From contig NZ_JARBJP010000003.1 in NCBI RefSeq assembly GCF_029309905.1, forward strand, positions 248,001-312,000: DNA of 64,000 nt, written 5' to 3'. The notes under the pieces were generated by a model that saw nothing but the letters and a program-made list of their open reading frames with translations, did no database searches and was not told the DNA's origin. The DNA comes from Brytella acorum (GTDB lineage: Bacteria; Pseudomonadota; Alphaproteobacteria; Acetobacterales; Acetobacteraceae). The translations under genes and the position numbers were made by a program. Numbering within the stretch: position 1 is the stretch's first letter; each line of letters starts with the position of its first letter. Positions 55,851 to 64,000 of this stretch are shown one piece after another.

Positions 55851-56351
55851 TCAACCAGAGCGGGAACCGGTGAAAAGATGTCCCGCCGCCCCCAGAACCT
55901 TGCGCGCATAGGCCGTATTCAGTTCGGGGGTACGCGAATGATAATCGCCCACCGCCCTGAGCAGGTCTCCGCCGTCCCGATTGAGATGGGACCGCAGTAT
56001 CATCGCGGCGGCCGCGATGTTGAAGCAGGGCTTCATCGCCAGACGTGTCGCCACATCGACCATCGGCAGCCGGGTGATCTGCGCGATCAGCGGCACCCAT
56101 GTCGAATTGACCTGCATGACGCCAAAATCGTGTGTTCCGTTCGTATTGGTGCGCACCATGCCCGGCGTGCCGCCCTCGACGGCCTGAATGGAGGGAAGGA
56201 CACGCGGCGGCAGGTGATAATACAGGGCGCTGGCGGCCATGCACGCGAGAAACGGAATGGGCATGGTTTTCGCCTTCTCCAGATGCGCCGACATGACCGG
56301 CGCGACACAGCCTGCCGGAACACCGGATGAGGCATACATTGGATGCGCCAT
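55851..56351 (-). CDS. Lytic transglycosylase (SLT domain)
   Basis: Peptidoglycan-cleaving enzyme of the IagB/VirB1-like family, 166 residues. The catalytic glutamate is E59 in PSIQAVEGG, followed by the family motif DFGVMQVNSTWVP and the AAAAMILRSHLNRDGGDLLRAVGDYHSRTP region. The ATG at 56264 (MPIPFLACMAAS) is an alternative start with a weak signal peptide. Enzymes of this kind open the wall for secretion apparatus. Its place, in antisense between gspD and gspG, fits that use. Confidence 0.85.
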   Translation of the reverse strand: MAHPMYASSGVPAGCVAPVMSAHLEKAKTMPIPFLACMAASALYYHLPPRVLPSIQAVEGGTPGMVRTNTNGTHDFGVMQVNSTWVPLIAQITRLPMVDVATRLAMKPCFNIAAAAMILRSHLNRDGGDLLRAVGDYHSRTPELNTAYARKVLGAAGHLFTGSRSG

Positions 56352-56409
56352 CGGGTTAGGCTAGTTTGTTTCTCATTCTAACATCGTAACGCAGATCAGG
56401 AACAAGCCC

Positions 56410-56889
56410 TTGCCAGACGTTCACAACGCGATCTTTCCACTTCCGGCGCAAGATGTTCAGACAAGACGAGATGAACAGGGGGACGCAGGCTTCACCCTGC
56501 TCGAAATTCTCGTCGTCCTCGCCATTCTGGCCCTGCTGGTCGGCCTTGTGGCGCCCGCCGCCCTGCGACAGCTCGGTGGCGCGCGGAACAGCGTGGCGCA
56601 CCAGTCCATCGCGCGGATTGGCACCATTCTCGATATGTACAAGCTCGATACCGGCAATTATCCGGGCAGCGACGAGGGGCTGGAAGCCCTCGTCAGCAAG
56701 CCGTCTTCAGACGCGAGCGGCTGGAACGGCCCTTATGTCAAGGACGGCAAGGTGCCGCTCGACCCATGGAACCATCCCTATATCTATCACAATCCTTCAT
56801 CACGCGACGGGCACGATTACGATCTGTGCTCGGGCGGGAGCCAGAATCGCCGTGGCGGCCCCGGTCAGGATGGGATGATCTGCAACTGA
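56410..56889 (+). CDS. gspG: Type II secretion major pseudopilin GspG
   Basis: Main subunit of the pseudopilus. It has 159 residues from a TTG start at 56410. The prepilin site is G27/F28, with F-T-L-L-E32 (Glu5 of the mature protein) and the helix ILVVLAILALLVGLV. The C-terminal domain has the GspG calcium-site pattern (DPWNHPYIYHNPSSRDGHDYDL). A 27-residue leader is long, but no later start is available before the cleavage site. Complete. Confidence 0.93.
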   Translation: MPDVHNAIFPLPAQDVQTRRDEQGDAGFTLLEILVVLAILALLVGLVAPAALRQLGGARNSVAHQSIARIGTILDMYKLDTGNYPGSDEGLEALVSKPSSDASGWNGPYVKDGKVPLDPWNHPYIYHNPSSRDGHDYDLCSGGSQNRRGGPGQDGMICN

Positions 56890-56995
56890 CATCGGCGCGG
56901 ACGGCTCTGTTTCGATCAAGCGGCCGCGAATCCGGTCATTACCCTACGCACGAAGCCTTCCGCCCTCGCGGAGGGAAAGTAGCGGCCGCCAGCCC

Positions 56996-58348
56996 TCAGT
57001 CGAGCCGGATGGGCGGGCGCACGAAGCGGTCGAGCCAGTCCACGATACAGGCAACCGCTCCCCGCCAGGGCCCGTAAAGCTCGAACTGGTGCTGACGATA
57101 CAGCGCCATGTGCCCCAGTCGCGCGGACAGCCCGTGCAGCCAGCCGCCGCCAAAAACGGTGCCGCCCGAGAATGTTCCCCAACCGTTATAGCTGCCGAGG
57201 GCGACGATCGCCCCCTTGTTCTGGAAGGTCCATGGAGGGATCGGCCGCCCGGACCGGACCAGCGCCGGGATATGCCGCGCGAGATGGTGGGCCTGCTGGC
57301 GTGCGGCCTGCGCGGTCGGAGCGACGGGAGAGGCTGCGATGAAAGAACAGTCTCCCACCGCGTAGATGAATTCGTCGTCCATCGCCTGGAGGCTCGGATT
57401 GACCTCGATCTGTCCGGACCGGGTCAGCTTCAGGCCGCCGAACTGCGCCGTGACGTCCGGCGCCTTGACCCCCGCTGCCCAGACACGCAGCTTGGCATCG
57501 ACGCGCGTTCCGTCTTTCAGCAGGAAGCCGTTCTCATCCGCGCCGCTCACCATCGCGCCCGCCCGCACCGTGACATCGATCGCTTCGAGCTGCCGGGTCG
57601 CGGCAATCGAGACTTCTTCGGGGAAAGCGGGCAGAATCCGTGGTCCCGCCTCGAGCAGCGTCACCTTGAGTTTGGGGGGCTTCTGTCCAAAAGAGTAGAG
57701 CGCGGCGAAGTCCAGGGCCTTGTGGAGTTCGGCGGCAAGCTGGGTGCCGGTCGCGCCGCCGCCGACGATGGCGATGTTGAGTTCCTCGTTATCGGCGAAG
57801 GAACGCAGCAGCGCCATGCGGAACTTTTCGTTGAAGCTCCCGGCTTCGATCAGATTGTCGATGAAAAGGCAATGCTCGGACACGCCAGGCGTGCGGAAAT
57901 CATTGGCGCGGCTGCCGATCGACAGAAGGATGAGGTCGTAGCGGACGTGACGCTCGCCCAGCACCTCCTGCCCGTCCGCCGACATCACCGGCGCGAGCGT
58001 CAGCGTCCTGGCTGCGCGATCGAGAGAGGTGATCTCGCCGGGCCAGAATTCGAAGTGGTGGCGCGCAGCCTGCGCCATGAACATGATGCGGTCGTTCTCG
58101 TTCTGGGCCGTGCCGGCCGCGAAGCAGTGAAGCATCGGTTTCCAGACATGGGCGAAGCTCTTGTCGACAAGCGTGATCTCGGCCTGTCCCGCGCGTCCAA
58201 GGTTGTTCCCGAGCCGCGTTGCCATCGCGAGGCCCGCAACGCCTCCGCCGACGATCACGATACGAAATGTCTCCGCCACCTGAACCTCGCTTCCTCGTTT
58301 TCCCGCGCCAGCTTGGACGGGCCTCGCAGGCATAGCATCCAAGGCCAT
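56996..58348 (-). CDS. ndh: Type II NADH:quinone oxidoreductase (NDH-2)
   Basis: Non-proton-pumping NADH dehydrogenase feeding electrons to ubiquinone, important in the acetic-acid-bacterial respiratory chain. It has 450 residues from the ATG at 58348; a GTG at 58279 with GAGG upstream is an alternative. The FAD loop is IVIVGGGVAGL (about residue 30) and the NADH loop IAIVGGGATGTQLA (about 190). The C-terminal region has the amphipathic helix for membrane attachment. It is convergent with gspG. Confidence 0.88.
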   Translation of the reverse strand: MALDAMPARPVQAGAGKRGSEVQVAETFRIVIVGGGVAGLAMATRLGNNLGRAGQAEITLVDKSFAHVWKPMLHCFAAGTAQNENDRIMFMAQAARHHFEFWPGEITSLDRAARTLTLAPVMSADGQEVLGERHVRYDLILLSIGSRANDFRTPGVSEHCLFIDNLIEAGSFNEKFRMALLRSFADNEELNIAIVGGGATGTQLAAELHKALDFAALYSFGQKPPKLKVTLLEAGPRILPAFPEEVSIAATRQLEAIDVTVRAGAMVSGADENGFLLKDGTRVDAKLRVWAAGVKAPDVTAQFGGLKLTRSGQIEVNPSLQAMDDEFIYAVGDCSFIAASPVAPTAQAARQQAHHLARHIPALVRSGRPIPPWTFQNKGAIVALGSYNGWGTFSGGTVFGGGWLHGLSARLGHMALYRQHQFELYGPWRGAVACIVDWLDRFVRPPIRLD

Positions 58349-58623
58349 CAGTCTAAAAGGTTCACACGTCCGGCCTGTCGTCAGGTGAGCCGGATTTCAT
58401 GTGCCGGAAAACACGCAATCCAGACCTGGAAAGCACCGGAACCCTGTGCTGCGTGTCGCCAAGGCGGACTCAGACGCCGGCGTTCCGGACGCCCCTGTCA
58501 TGTGGTTCGCAGAGACGTGATCCTGCCGAATGCCTTGTTCGAGCCTCAATTCCCGGCTTGAGAGGATGCCACAAGGATGACAGAGATGACGGCGATCCCG
58601 TTGTCAGACAGAGAACCCGCATC

Positions 58624-59538
58624 ATGCTTTCGCGCTTTTCCTCCCGCTTCAGCCTTCCCGCGCTTCTCTCCTGTGGTGCCGTGCTGGCTGCTCCCCCCGC
58701 AGAGGCATGGGGACCGTATGGCCATGCCATCGTTGCCGAAATCGCCCAGGATCGTCTCTCGCCCCAGGCGGCCAAAGCGGTCAAGGAACTGCTGGCGCTT
58801 GAAAACCATCACACGCTGGATGAAGTCGCCTCCTGGCCCGACACGATCGGACACGTGCCCAAAAACAAGGGCGGCGCGCCTGAAACGCTGCTCTGGCATT
58901 ACGTCGACATCGATGTGAACAACCGTGATTATGACCGGACACGCGACTGTCCGGCCGATGCCTGCGTCGTGGAAAAGCTTCCTGCCCTCGAAAAGACCTT
59001 GGCGGACCGTAATGCGCCAGCCGCGGAGCGGCTCGTGGCCCTGAAATGGGTGGTCCATCTCGTCGGCGACATCCACCAGCCTCTTCATGCCGCCCAGCGC
59101 GATGACGACAAGGGCGGCAACACCGTGCGCCTGACCTATGAGGGCGATAACGCCAACGGACACATGAACCTGCATGCGTTGTGGGATGGCGGCATCATCG
59201 ACCATCAGGCTCATCTGACGGTCGGGCCGTATTACAGCATCGACCCCGCCGCCGCGCGCGCCGTAGCCACCAGGCTCGGGGCGACCATCACGCCGGATGA
59301 AGCCACCTACTGGGCGGCGGACGTTCAACCCGGCCATATGCGCGACGCCACCATCGACTGGACCGATGAGAGCCATGCCCTTGCCCGGACGGTCGCCTAC
59401 GGTGCCCTGACGCAAAACAGGGACGCTGCTCTGGGTGACAGCTACACGGCCATCGCCTGGCCCATCATACAGCTTCGCCTCAAGCAGGCGGGCGTCCGTC
59501 TGGCCGCCGTGCTGAACGAAGCTCTCGCCACACCGTAA
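58624..59538 (+). CDS. Secreted S1/P1-family nuclease
   Basis: Zinc-dependent nuclease that degrades single-stranded DNA and RNA, exported to the periplasm or outside. It has 304 residues. The signal peptide ends PPAEA, so the mature protein begins with W29, which is a zinc ligand in this family. Further ligands are H34 (WGPYGH), the D of SWPDTIGH, H of LLWHYVDID, the H/D/H of HLVGDIHQPLH, and the H/D of LHALWD. All nine expected ligands are present. The gene 44 bases downstream on the same strand is unusual. Confidence 0.92.
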   Translation: MLSRFSSRFSLPALLSCGAVLAAPPAEAWGPYGHAIVAEIAQDRLSPQAAKAVKELLALENHHTLDEVASWPDTIGHVPKNKGGAPETLLWHYVDIDVNNRDYDRTRDCPADACVVEKLPALEKTLADRNAPAAERLVALKWVVHLVGDIHQPLHAAQRDDDKGGNTVRLTYEGDNANGHMNLHALWDGGIIDHQAHLTVGPYYSIDPAAARAVATRLGATITPDEATYWAADVQPGHMRDATIDWTDESHALARTVAYGALTQNRDAALGDSYTAIAWPIIQLRLKQAGVRLAAVLNEALATP

Positions 59539-59582
59539 AGCCGACGCCATCCAGCCAGATCGATCGGGAGTCTAAAGACCTC

Positions 59583-60983
59583 ATGAAGTCACTCGTGATA
59601 CGCGGGGCCAGTTATGGCCTGGCGGCTTTCCTGCTTCTTATGGCTTCCGGCCCGCGCGCGCGGGCTCAGGGGCTGCATCTCAGCCCTCTGGCCAAAGCGG
59701 AACTGGGCGACCACTCCCTAGCCAGCATTAATGCGGACAACATCCAGGCATCGGTCAAGGTCGAGACCGTGTCGGGATGCCGGACCCTGAAAACGCTCTG
59801 GGACACGAATGGCGAAACCCAGGCGGCCTCCTGTCCGGTCGCGACCCTGACGATCACGGACAAGCAACACCCTGACATCCCGGCGAGCGTGACCCGCCTG
59901 ACGACTTACGACGCCGACCATCGGGGTGTCATGGGTCTGACCCTCTCGATGTGGCAACTCGATCCGACCAATGACAGACCGCAGGTCATGGTCTCCGCCT
60001 TCACCGGCGGCGCCCATTGCTGCGAAGTCACGACGATCTTCAGCCGTGCGCCGGACGGTACGTGGCGGCATGTGAACATGGGCATGCGCAACGGTGGGGA
60101 GCCGTTCCCCGTCATGGCCATGGGCCGGAACAGCACGCCCGTTCTCGTCACCAGCGACGATCGCTTTCTCTACACGTTTTCGTCCTATGCGGGCTCCTAC
60201 GCCCCGCTCGTGATCCAGTCGCTCCGGGACAATGCGCTGACGGACGTTACGCGGGATCCCGCTTTTCATGACGACATCGCACGCTCTCTCGCGGAGCGGC
60301 GCCAGGAGTGGATCAAGGACGGCCGCAACGAACCCAATGGCTTTCTCGCGGGCTATGTCGCTTCCAGCGCCACCGTCGGCAACCTCGTCCCGGCATGGAA
60401 GACCATGCTGCGCGAGCAGGACAGCAAGAGCGACCCGACATTCGCGATGTCGCGATGCACCCTGAAAAATCTGCTCTCGACGAAAGGGAACCAGCCCTGC
60501 ACGGATGAGGAAAACAAACCCCTGCCCTTCCCCGTCGCCCTGTCGGCGTTTCTGGTGCAGACCGGCTACATCACCGAAACGCAGGCACGCGCCCTGCCGC
60601 TCACGGCTGACGCCTCCGCCGCCGAGACATCGCCTTCGACGCCCAGGGCCGAAGCGCCTTCACAACAGAAGCCGGACGGCGACAGCGTCCAGTCCTATTC
60701 GACAACGCTCACCAACAAGGAAGCCACGACGGTGTTCGGGATCGCGCTCGGCTTTTTCGTGCTGCTCGCGATCGGGGGAACGGTGCTCTACTTTCTGCCG
60801 TTCATCATCGGCTGCGCGCGTGGCGCGACCGGTCTTCTGTCCATCTTCCTCGTGAATTTCTTTCTCGGCGTGACGCTCATCGGATGGATCGGCGCCCTGA
60901 TCATGGCGCTCTGCTTCGAAAGCCGCCGCAGCTACGATCAGCGCCTGATCGACTACGGCGCCGGACGGCGAGACCGGCCGTAA
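59583..60983 (+). CDS. Secreted-domain protein with superinfection-immunity-like C-terminus
   Basis: Unrecognised protein of 466 residues. It has a signal peptide (about 1-28, ARA-Q), a large exported domain with the motif FTGGAHCCEVTTIF (about 140-155), a linker rich in Ala/Pro/Gln (about 340-375), and two or three C-terminal membrane helices (about 384-449). The stretch LYFLPFIIGCARGATGLLSIF, trimmed to its first 20 residues, then FLGVTLIGWIGALI, resembles the superinfection-immunity (Imm) family. The function is unknown. The next gene converges on it with only three bases between the stops. Confidence 0.75.
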   Translation: MKSLVIRGASYGLAAFLLLMASGPRARAQGLHLSPLAKAELGDHSLASINADNIQASVKVETVSGCRTLKTLWDTNGETQAASCPVATLTITDKQHPDIPASVTRLTTYDADHRGVMGLTLSMWQLDPTNDRPQVMVSAFTGGAHCCEVTTIFSRAPDGTWRHVNMGMRNGGEPFPVMAMGRNSTPVLVTSDDRFLYTFSSYAGSYAPLVIQSLRDNALTDVTRDPAFHDDIARSLAERRQEWIKDGRNEPNGFLAGYVASSATVGNLVPAWKTMLREQDSKSDPTFAMSRCTLKNLLSTKGNQPCTDEENKPLPFPVALSAFLVQTGYITETQARALPLTADASAAETSPSTPRAEAPSQQKPDGDSVQSYSTTLTNKEATTVFGIALGFFVLLAIGGTVLYFLPFIIGCARGATGLLSIFLVNFFLGVTLIGWIGALIMALCFESRRSYDQRLIDYGAGRRDRP

Positions 60984-60986
60984 CGC

Positions 60987-61577
60987 TTATCGGCCCTCTG
61001 ACGCGCCCCGGGACGAGTTGCCCCGGGACGAGTTGCCCTGGGGCACGGATGGCGGCGGCGCAGGGCGTGCCGTGGAAGGCAGGAACGGCGTTCCGGGCGG
61101 CGGCGGCATGGAAGCGTCCTCCACCGGGAGCGCGTCGCCGCTCTGGGCTTTCATGGAGTCGCGCAGGAGCGTCGGATAACACGTCGCCAGCACCAGCGCT
61201 CCGACCAGCAGCATGCCCCACAGCCCGACGAGAATGCCGCGCCGGATCGCCAGATCGCGGCACAGCACAACCATCAGGGGATCGCAGGCGGACATCTCCT
61301 CTGGCTCCCCGCCGGGAAAAAACGTAGACCCGCCGACGCGGCTCTCTCTGTGTCCCAGTCCCACCCCGTCCAGCAGCCGGGCGCGCAGGGCGGCGAGATC
61401 CTGTCGATTATAAAAGCGCTTCCGATTGATCGTGATCGGCCTGGGCAATTGCCGCAACAGGCGGAGAACGCGAAAAAGCATGGGGGAGATTCGCAGGAAG
61501 CGCGCGGCATCCCGCGGAGAGAGCGGACGCTTCCCCGGAAATGCGATCAGTCTTTCGCCATCGATCGAGGGCGCCAT
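60987..61577 (-). CDS. Hypothetical membrane-anchored protein with HTH-like N-terminus
   Basis: A 196-residue protein. The N-terminal segment LSPRDAARFLRISPMLFRVL and FYNRQDLAALRARL resembles a helix-turn-helix of the excisionase type (about residues 19-70). A single membrane helix follows (about 112-130, ILVGLWGMLLVGALVLAT), then a periplasmic tail rich in Pro with NSSRG repeated twice. No family is recognised. It converges on the previous gene with stops three bases apart. Confidence 0.6.
   Translation of the reverse strand: MAPSIDGERLIAFPGKRPLSPRDAARFLRISPMLFRVLRLLRQLPRPITINRKRFYNRQDLAALRARLLDGVGLGHRESRVGGSTFFPGGEPEEMSACDPLMVVLCRDLAIRRGILVGLWGMLLVGALVLATCYPTLLRDSMKAQSGDALPVEDASMPPPPGTPFLPSTARPAPPPSVPQGNSSRGNSSRGASEGR
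61006..61035. repeat. Perfect tandem 15-bp repeat
   Basis: CCCCGGGACGAGTTG occurs twice head to tail and a degenerate third copy follows. It lies in the 3' end of the hypothetical membrane protein gene, where the 15-bp unit encodes a repeated NSSRG block in frame. Copy changes would keep the reading frame, so the tail could vary in length between strains. Confidence 0.85.
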
Positions 61578-61796
61578 CGGACGTGGCCCTTCAGAAAATC
61601 CACGGCTCCCGACCGTGTTCCCTGCACCTTACACCCCGGAGCGCTCAAGGCGGCAAGCATTGAGGCTCCGATCGAAGACATAACAGTCATTCAAAAATGC
61701 ATGGCAGCGCCGATATAACCGTTTGTTCATCACGCCCCCATGATACGGACAGAATGACCGTAGTTCTCCCCAGGGTCTTTGCCTTAAGAGAGGCGT

Positions 61797-64000
61797 ATGA
61801 TCGTCCCGTCTTTTCGCTTCCCCGTCCCTCACGCCAGCGCTGGCCCGCGCCCGCGACGCCAGCGCGCGGCCTTGTGGTTCGGCGCCGCCGCGTCCGCGCT
61901 TCTGACGATCAGTCCGCCCGCAAACGCGGAGACGAAACCTTCGAAGGCCGCGCCGTCCGCCCGGACGTCGGCGCCTGCACGCGCCCGCGTGCCTGACGGA
62001 CCGTCCGGCGTCGAGCGCATCACGGTCCGCCGCCAGTCGGATCAGGCCACGGGCGCGCAGCCGGGCGGAGGGCTGATCCGGCCTCAGTCCGGCACGCGCG
62101 CCGTCAGTACGGTCGGTCGGGATTTCATGGACAGGCAGCCGCCCATGGCCACCGCCTACCAGCTCGCCGCCATGCTGCCTGGCGCGAACGTCGCGACGTC
62201 CGATCCCTTCGGCTTCTCGCCCGCGACCAACATCACCGTGCGCGGACTGAGCAACGACTCTCTGGGCTACGTGCTTGAAGGCATGCCTCTCAACGATGTC
62301 GCCTATTATAACGGCTATCCCAGCCAGTTCGCCGATAGCGAGAACTATCGTGAAGTGGCGCTCGCGCAGGGTTCCGCCGATCTCGACAGCCCGGTTCTCA
62401 ACGCCTCGGGCGGACTGATGAACCTGACTTTCCTCGATCCCGGAATGAAGCCCGGAGGCTATGCCAGCGCGTCTTACGGCTCTTATGACACCAATCGGGA
62501 ATTCCTGCGGCTGGAGACCGGCGATATCGCCCATTCCGGCGTTCGGGCCTTCGTCTCCTACTCTCACGGCGCGACCGATAACTGGCGCGGGCCGGGACGG
62601 GACAAGCGTCATCACATCGACTTCAAGATCCTCAAGGCATGGGGCCGCGAAAACCGTGCGAGCCTGCTCGGGTCCTGGAACAGCACGGTCACGAGCTATT
62701 ATCCGCAGGTGACGGCGGCGGACTGGAAAGCCTACGGCATTCACGGCGCGAACGACCTCGCGGCGCGCTACGACGTCAACAACGCCAATGGCGGCACGGA
62801 TTACTGGAAACTCTGGCGGGCTCCGGAACGCACCTTCTATGCCGGCACGCCGGTCCATCTGCGCCTGACGGATCACCTGACACTCGACACCACGCCCTAT
62901 GCCCAGCTGGCCTACGGCAACGTGCCCGGAGGTTCGACATTGAGCGAAACCGGCCTGTATTCCGGCACGCAGCCCCTGCCCGATACCCTCAATCTTCCAG
63001 GCGCCGTGGATGGCGTCGCCAATGTGCGGACGAACTATACCCAGCGCAGCTATCGCTCCGGTTTCACCGCCAGCCTGCATTACAGGACCGGCCGGAACGA
63101 TTTCATGCTCGGCTACTGGTATGATTACAGCGACGATACCGAACAGCAGCCCTTCACCACGGTCGACGGCCACGGTCATGCCGCCGACATCTGGTCCACG
63201 AAACGGCGTGATACCGTCCTGCTTGCGGATAGAAGCCAGCTTCTGGGAGGCAGCAACCATACGATCTCGCAAACAAATGCGCTCTATCTCGGCGATCACC
63301 TGAGCCTGTTGCGGGACCGGTTGTCGATCGATGCCGGAATCAAAGTCGTCATGCTCACGCGCAACGGCACGAACGCGATGCCAGGGCCGCAGTACCGCGC
63401 CAACGCCAATGATGTGGAGCCTTTGCCGCGTCTGGGCGTGCGTTACAGAATCGATGACGCCAACCAGATCTTCTTCAACGCGACGACGAATTTTCGCGCG
63501 CCCGACGAAACGGCCTTCTACAACACCTACAATCCCAGTTCGGGAGCGCTCAATGCCGCCGCGACACCCGATACGCGCCCCGAATATTCGATTACCGAGG
63601 AACTCGGATATCGCCGTACGGGCCGCTGGATCATCGGCAGCCTGACCCTGTTCAACTACAATTTCACCAACCGCCAGGTTTCCACGCTCGTCTCCCAGAA
63701 CGGCGCGCTGGTTTCATCGACCGTCAATGGCGGTGGCCAGACGACACGCGGCGTGGACGTCGAGATCGGCACGCGCCCCTGGCATCATTTCAGCCCTTAC
63801 GTGTCGGGCGAATATCTCCATGCGACCATCGATAACGACATGGTCGTGGACGGCGACCTCCTGCCGACGAAGGGCAGGACGGCCGTGCGCAGCCCGACTT
63901 TGCAGGCATCGGCCGGACTGACCTATGATGACGGACATTTTTTCGCCGTCGCGACCGTTCGGTACACCGGTCATCAATATGCGACCTTTATGAATGACGA
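61797..64000 (+). CDS. TonB-dependent receptor (partial, runs off window end)
   Basis: Outer-membrane transporter for a scarce solute. It starts ATG 61797 after an AGAGAGG site and is open to the window end, about 734 residues so far. A signal peptide with a long basic n-region (about 1-45) ends ANA. The plug domain (about 95-210) has NITVRGLSNDSLGYVLEGMP and LDSPVLNASGGLMNLTF, followed by barrel strands rich in aromatic residues. No substrate can be named. The stop and C-terminal phenylalanine lie outside the window. Confidence 0.93.
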   Translation, partial: MIVPSFRFPVPHASAGPRPRRQRAALWFGAAASALLTISPPANAETKPSKAAPSARTSAPARARVPDGPSGVERITVRRQSDQATGAQPGGGLIRPQSGTRAVSTVGRDFMDRQPPMATAYQLAAMLPGANVATSDPFGFSPATNITVRGLSNDSLGYVLEGMPLNDVAYYNGYPSQFADSENYREVALAQGSADLDSPVLNASGGLMNLTFLDPGMKPGGYASASYGSYDTNREFLRLETGDIAHSGVRAFVSYSHGATDNWRGPGRDKRHHIDFKILKAWGRENRASLLGSWNSTVTSYYPQVTAADWKAYGIHGANDLAARYDVNNANGGTDYWKLWRAPERTFYAGTPVHLRLTDHLTLDTTPYAQLAYGNVPGGSTLSETGLYSGTQPLPDTLNLPGAVDGVANVRTNYTQRSYRSGFTASLHYRTGRNDFMLGYWYDYSDDTEQQPFTTVDGHGHAADIWSTKRRDTVLLADRSQLLGGSNHTISQTNALYLGDHLSLLRDRLSIDAGIKVVMLTRNGTNAMPGPQYRANANDVEPLPRLGVRYRIDDANQIFFNATTNFRAPDETAFYNTYNPSSGALNAAATPDTRPEYSITEELGYRRTGRWIIGSLTLFNYNFTNRQVSTLVSQNGALVSSTVNGGGQTTRGVDVEIGTRPWHHFSPYVSGEYLHATIDNDMVVDGDLLPTKGRTAVRSPTLQASAGLTYDDGHFFAVATVRYTGHQYATFMND

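Noticed and set aside
61629-63299. 556-residue minus-strand open frame opposite the second TonB receptor
   Set aside because: The receptor on the plus strand has signal peptide, plug and barrel features; the antisense frame has none.

Overview
The window is a chromosomal segment from an alphaproteobacterium, most likely an acetic acid bacterium (family Acetobacteraceae). The reasons are the high GC content, alphaproteobacterial versions of the ribosomal and RNA polymerase proteins, a leuS-lptE-holA operon, a type II NADH dehydrogenase and large TonB-dependent receptors. The genus cannot be fixed from the sequence alone. There is no insertion sequence, prophage or CRISPR array.

Positions 1-16791 are a minus-strand translation/transcription block. 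In order of transcription it reads rplK-rplA-rplJ-rplL-rpoB-rpoC-rpsL-rpsG-tuf-rpsJ-rplC-rplD-rplW-rplB-rpsS (rpsS is cut by the window edge). Two usual neighbours are absent: fusA between rpsG and tuf, and secE-nusG upstream of rplK. Strong hairpins lie after tuf, after rpoC, between rplL and rpoB, and in the rplJ leader.

Positions 16895-25390 are a two-component system (response regulator, then histidine kinase) followed by a tripartite RND efflux pump (inner-membrane pump, adaptor, outer-membrane channel), all on the minus strand and feeding directly towards rplK. Positions 25439-34502 hold rmuC, a small lipoprotein, a TonB-dependent receptor on the plus strand, and the operon DUF3576 lipoprotein-leuS-lptE-holA.

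Positions 34604-39000 hold a large multidomain (winged helix, BTAD, TolB-like) regulator, then the most striking element: a tRNA-Arg(CCU) gene split directly after its anticodon by a 235-nt group I intron. The intron core can be folded by eye and resembles the Azoarcus and Agrobacterium tRNA introns. A LysE-type exporter, a CrcB fluoride channel and a small membrane protein follow.

Positions 39047-50450 carry a low-molecular-weight phosphatase, a 2-hydroxyacid dehydrogenase, a small unknown protein, uvrA, a TibC/Aah-type autotransporter heptosyltransferase with its four-cysteine iron finger, a DsbD/ScsB-type thiol reductase and the helicase hrpB.

Positions 50636-56889 are an incomplete, rearranged type II secretion locus: gspK divergent from gspL-gspM-gspD, then a lytic transglycosylase and gspG. 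No ATPase, platform protein, gspC or prepilin peptidase is present. The last 7 kb carry a type II NADH dehydrogenase, a secreted S1/P1 nuclease next to a secreted-domain protein whose C-terminus resembles phage superinfection-immunity membrane proteins, a TM protein with a tandem repeat, and a second TonB-dependent receptor that runs off the window end.
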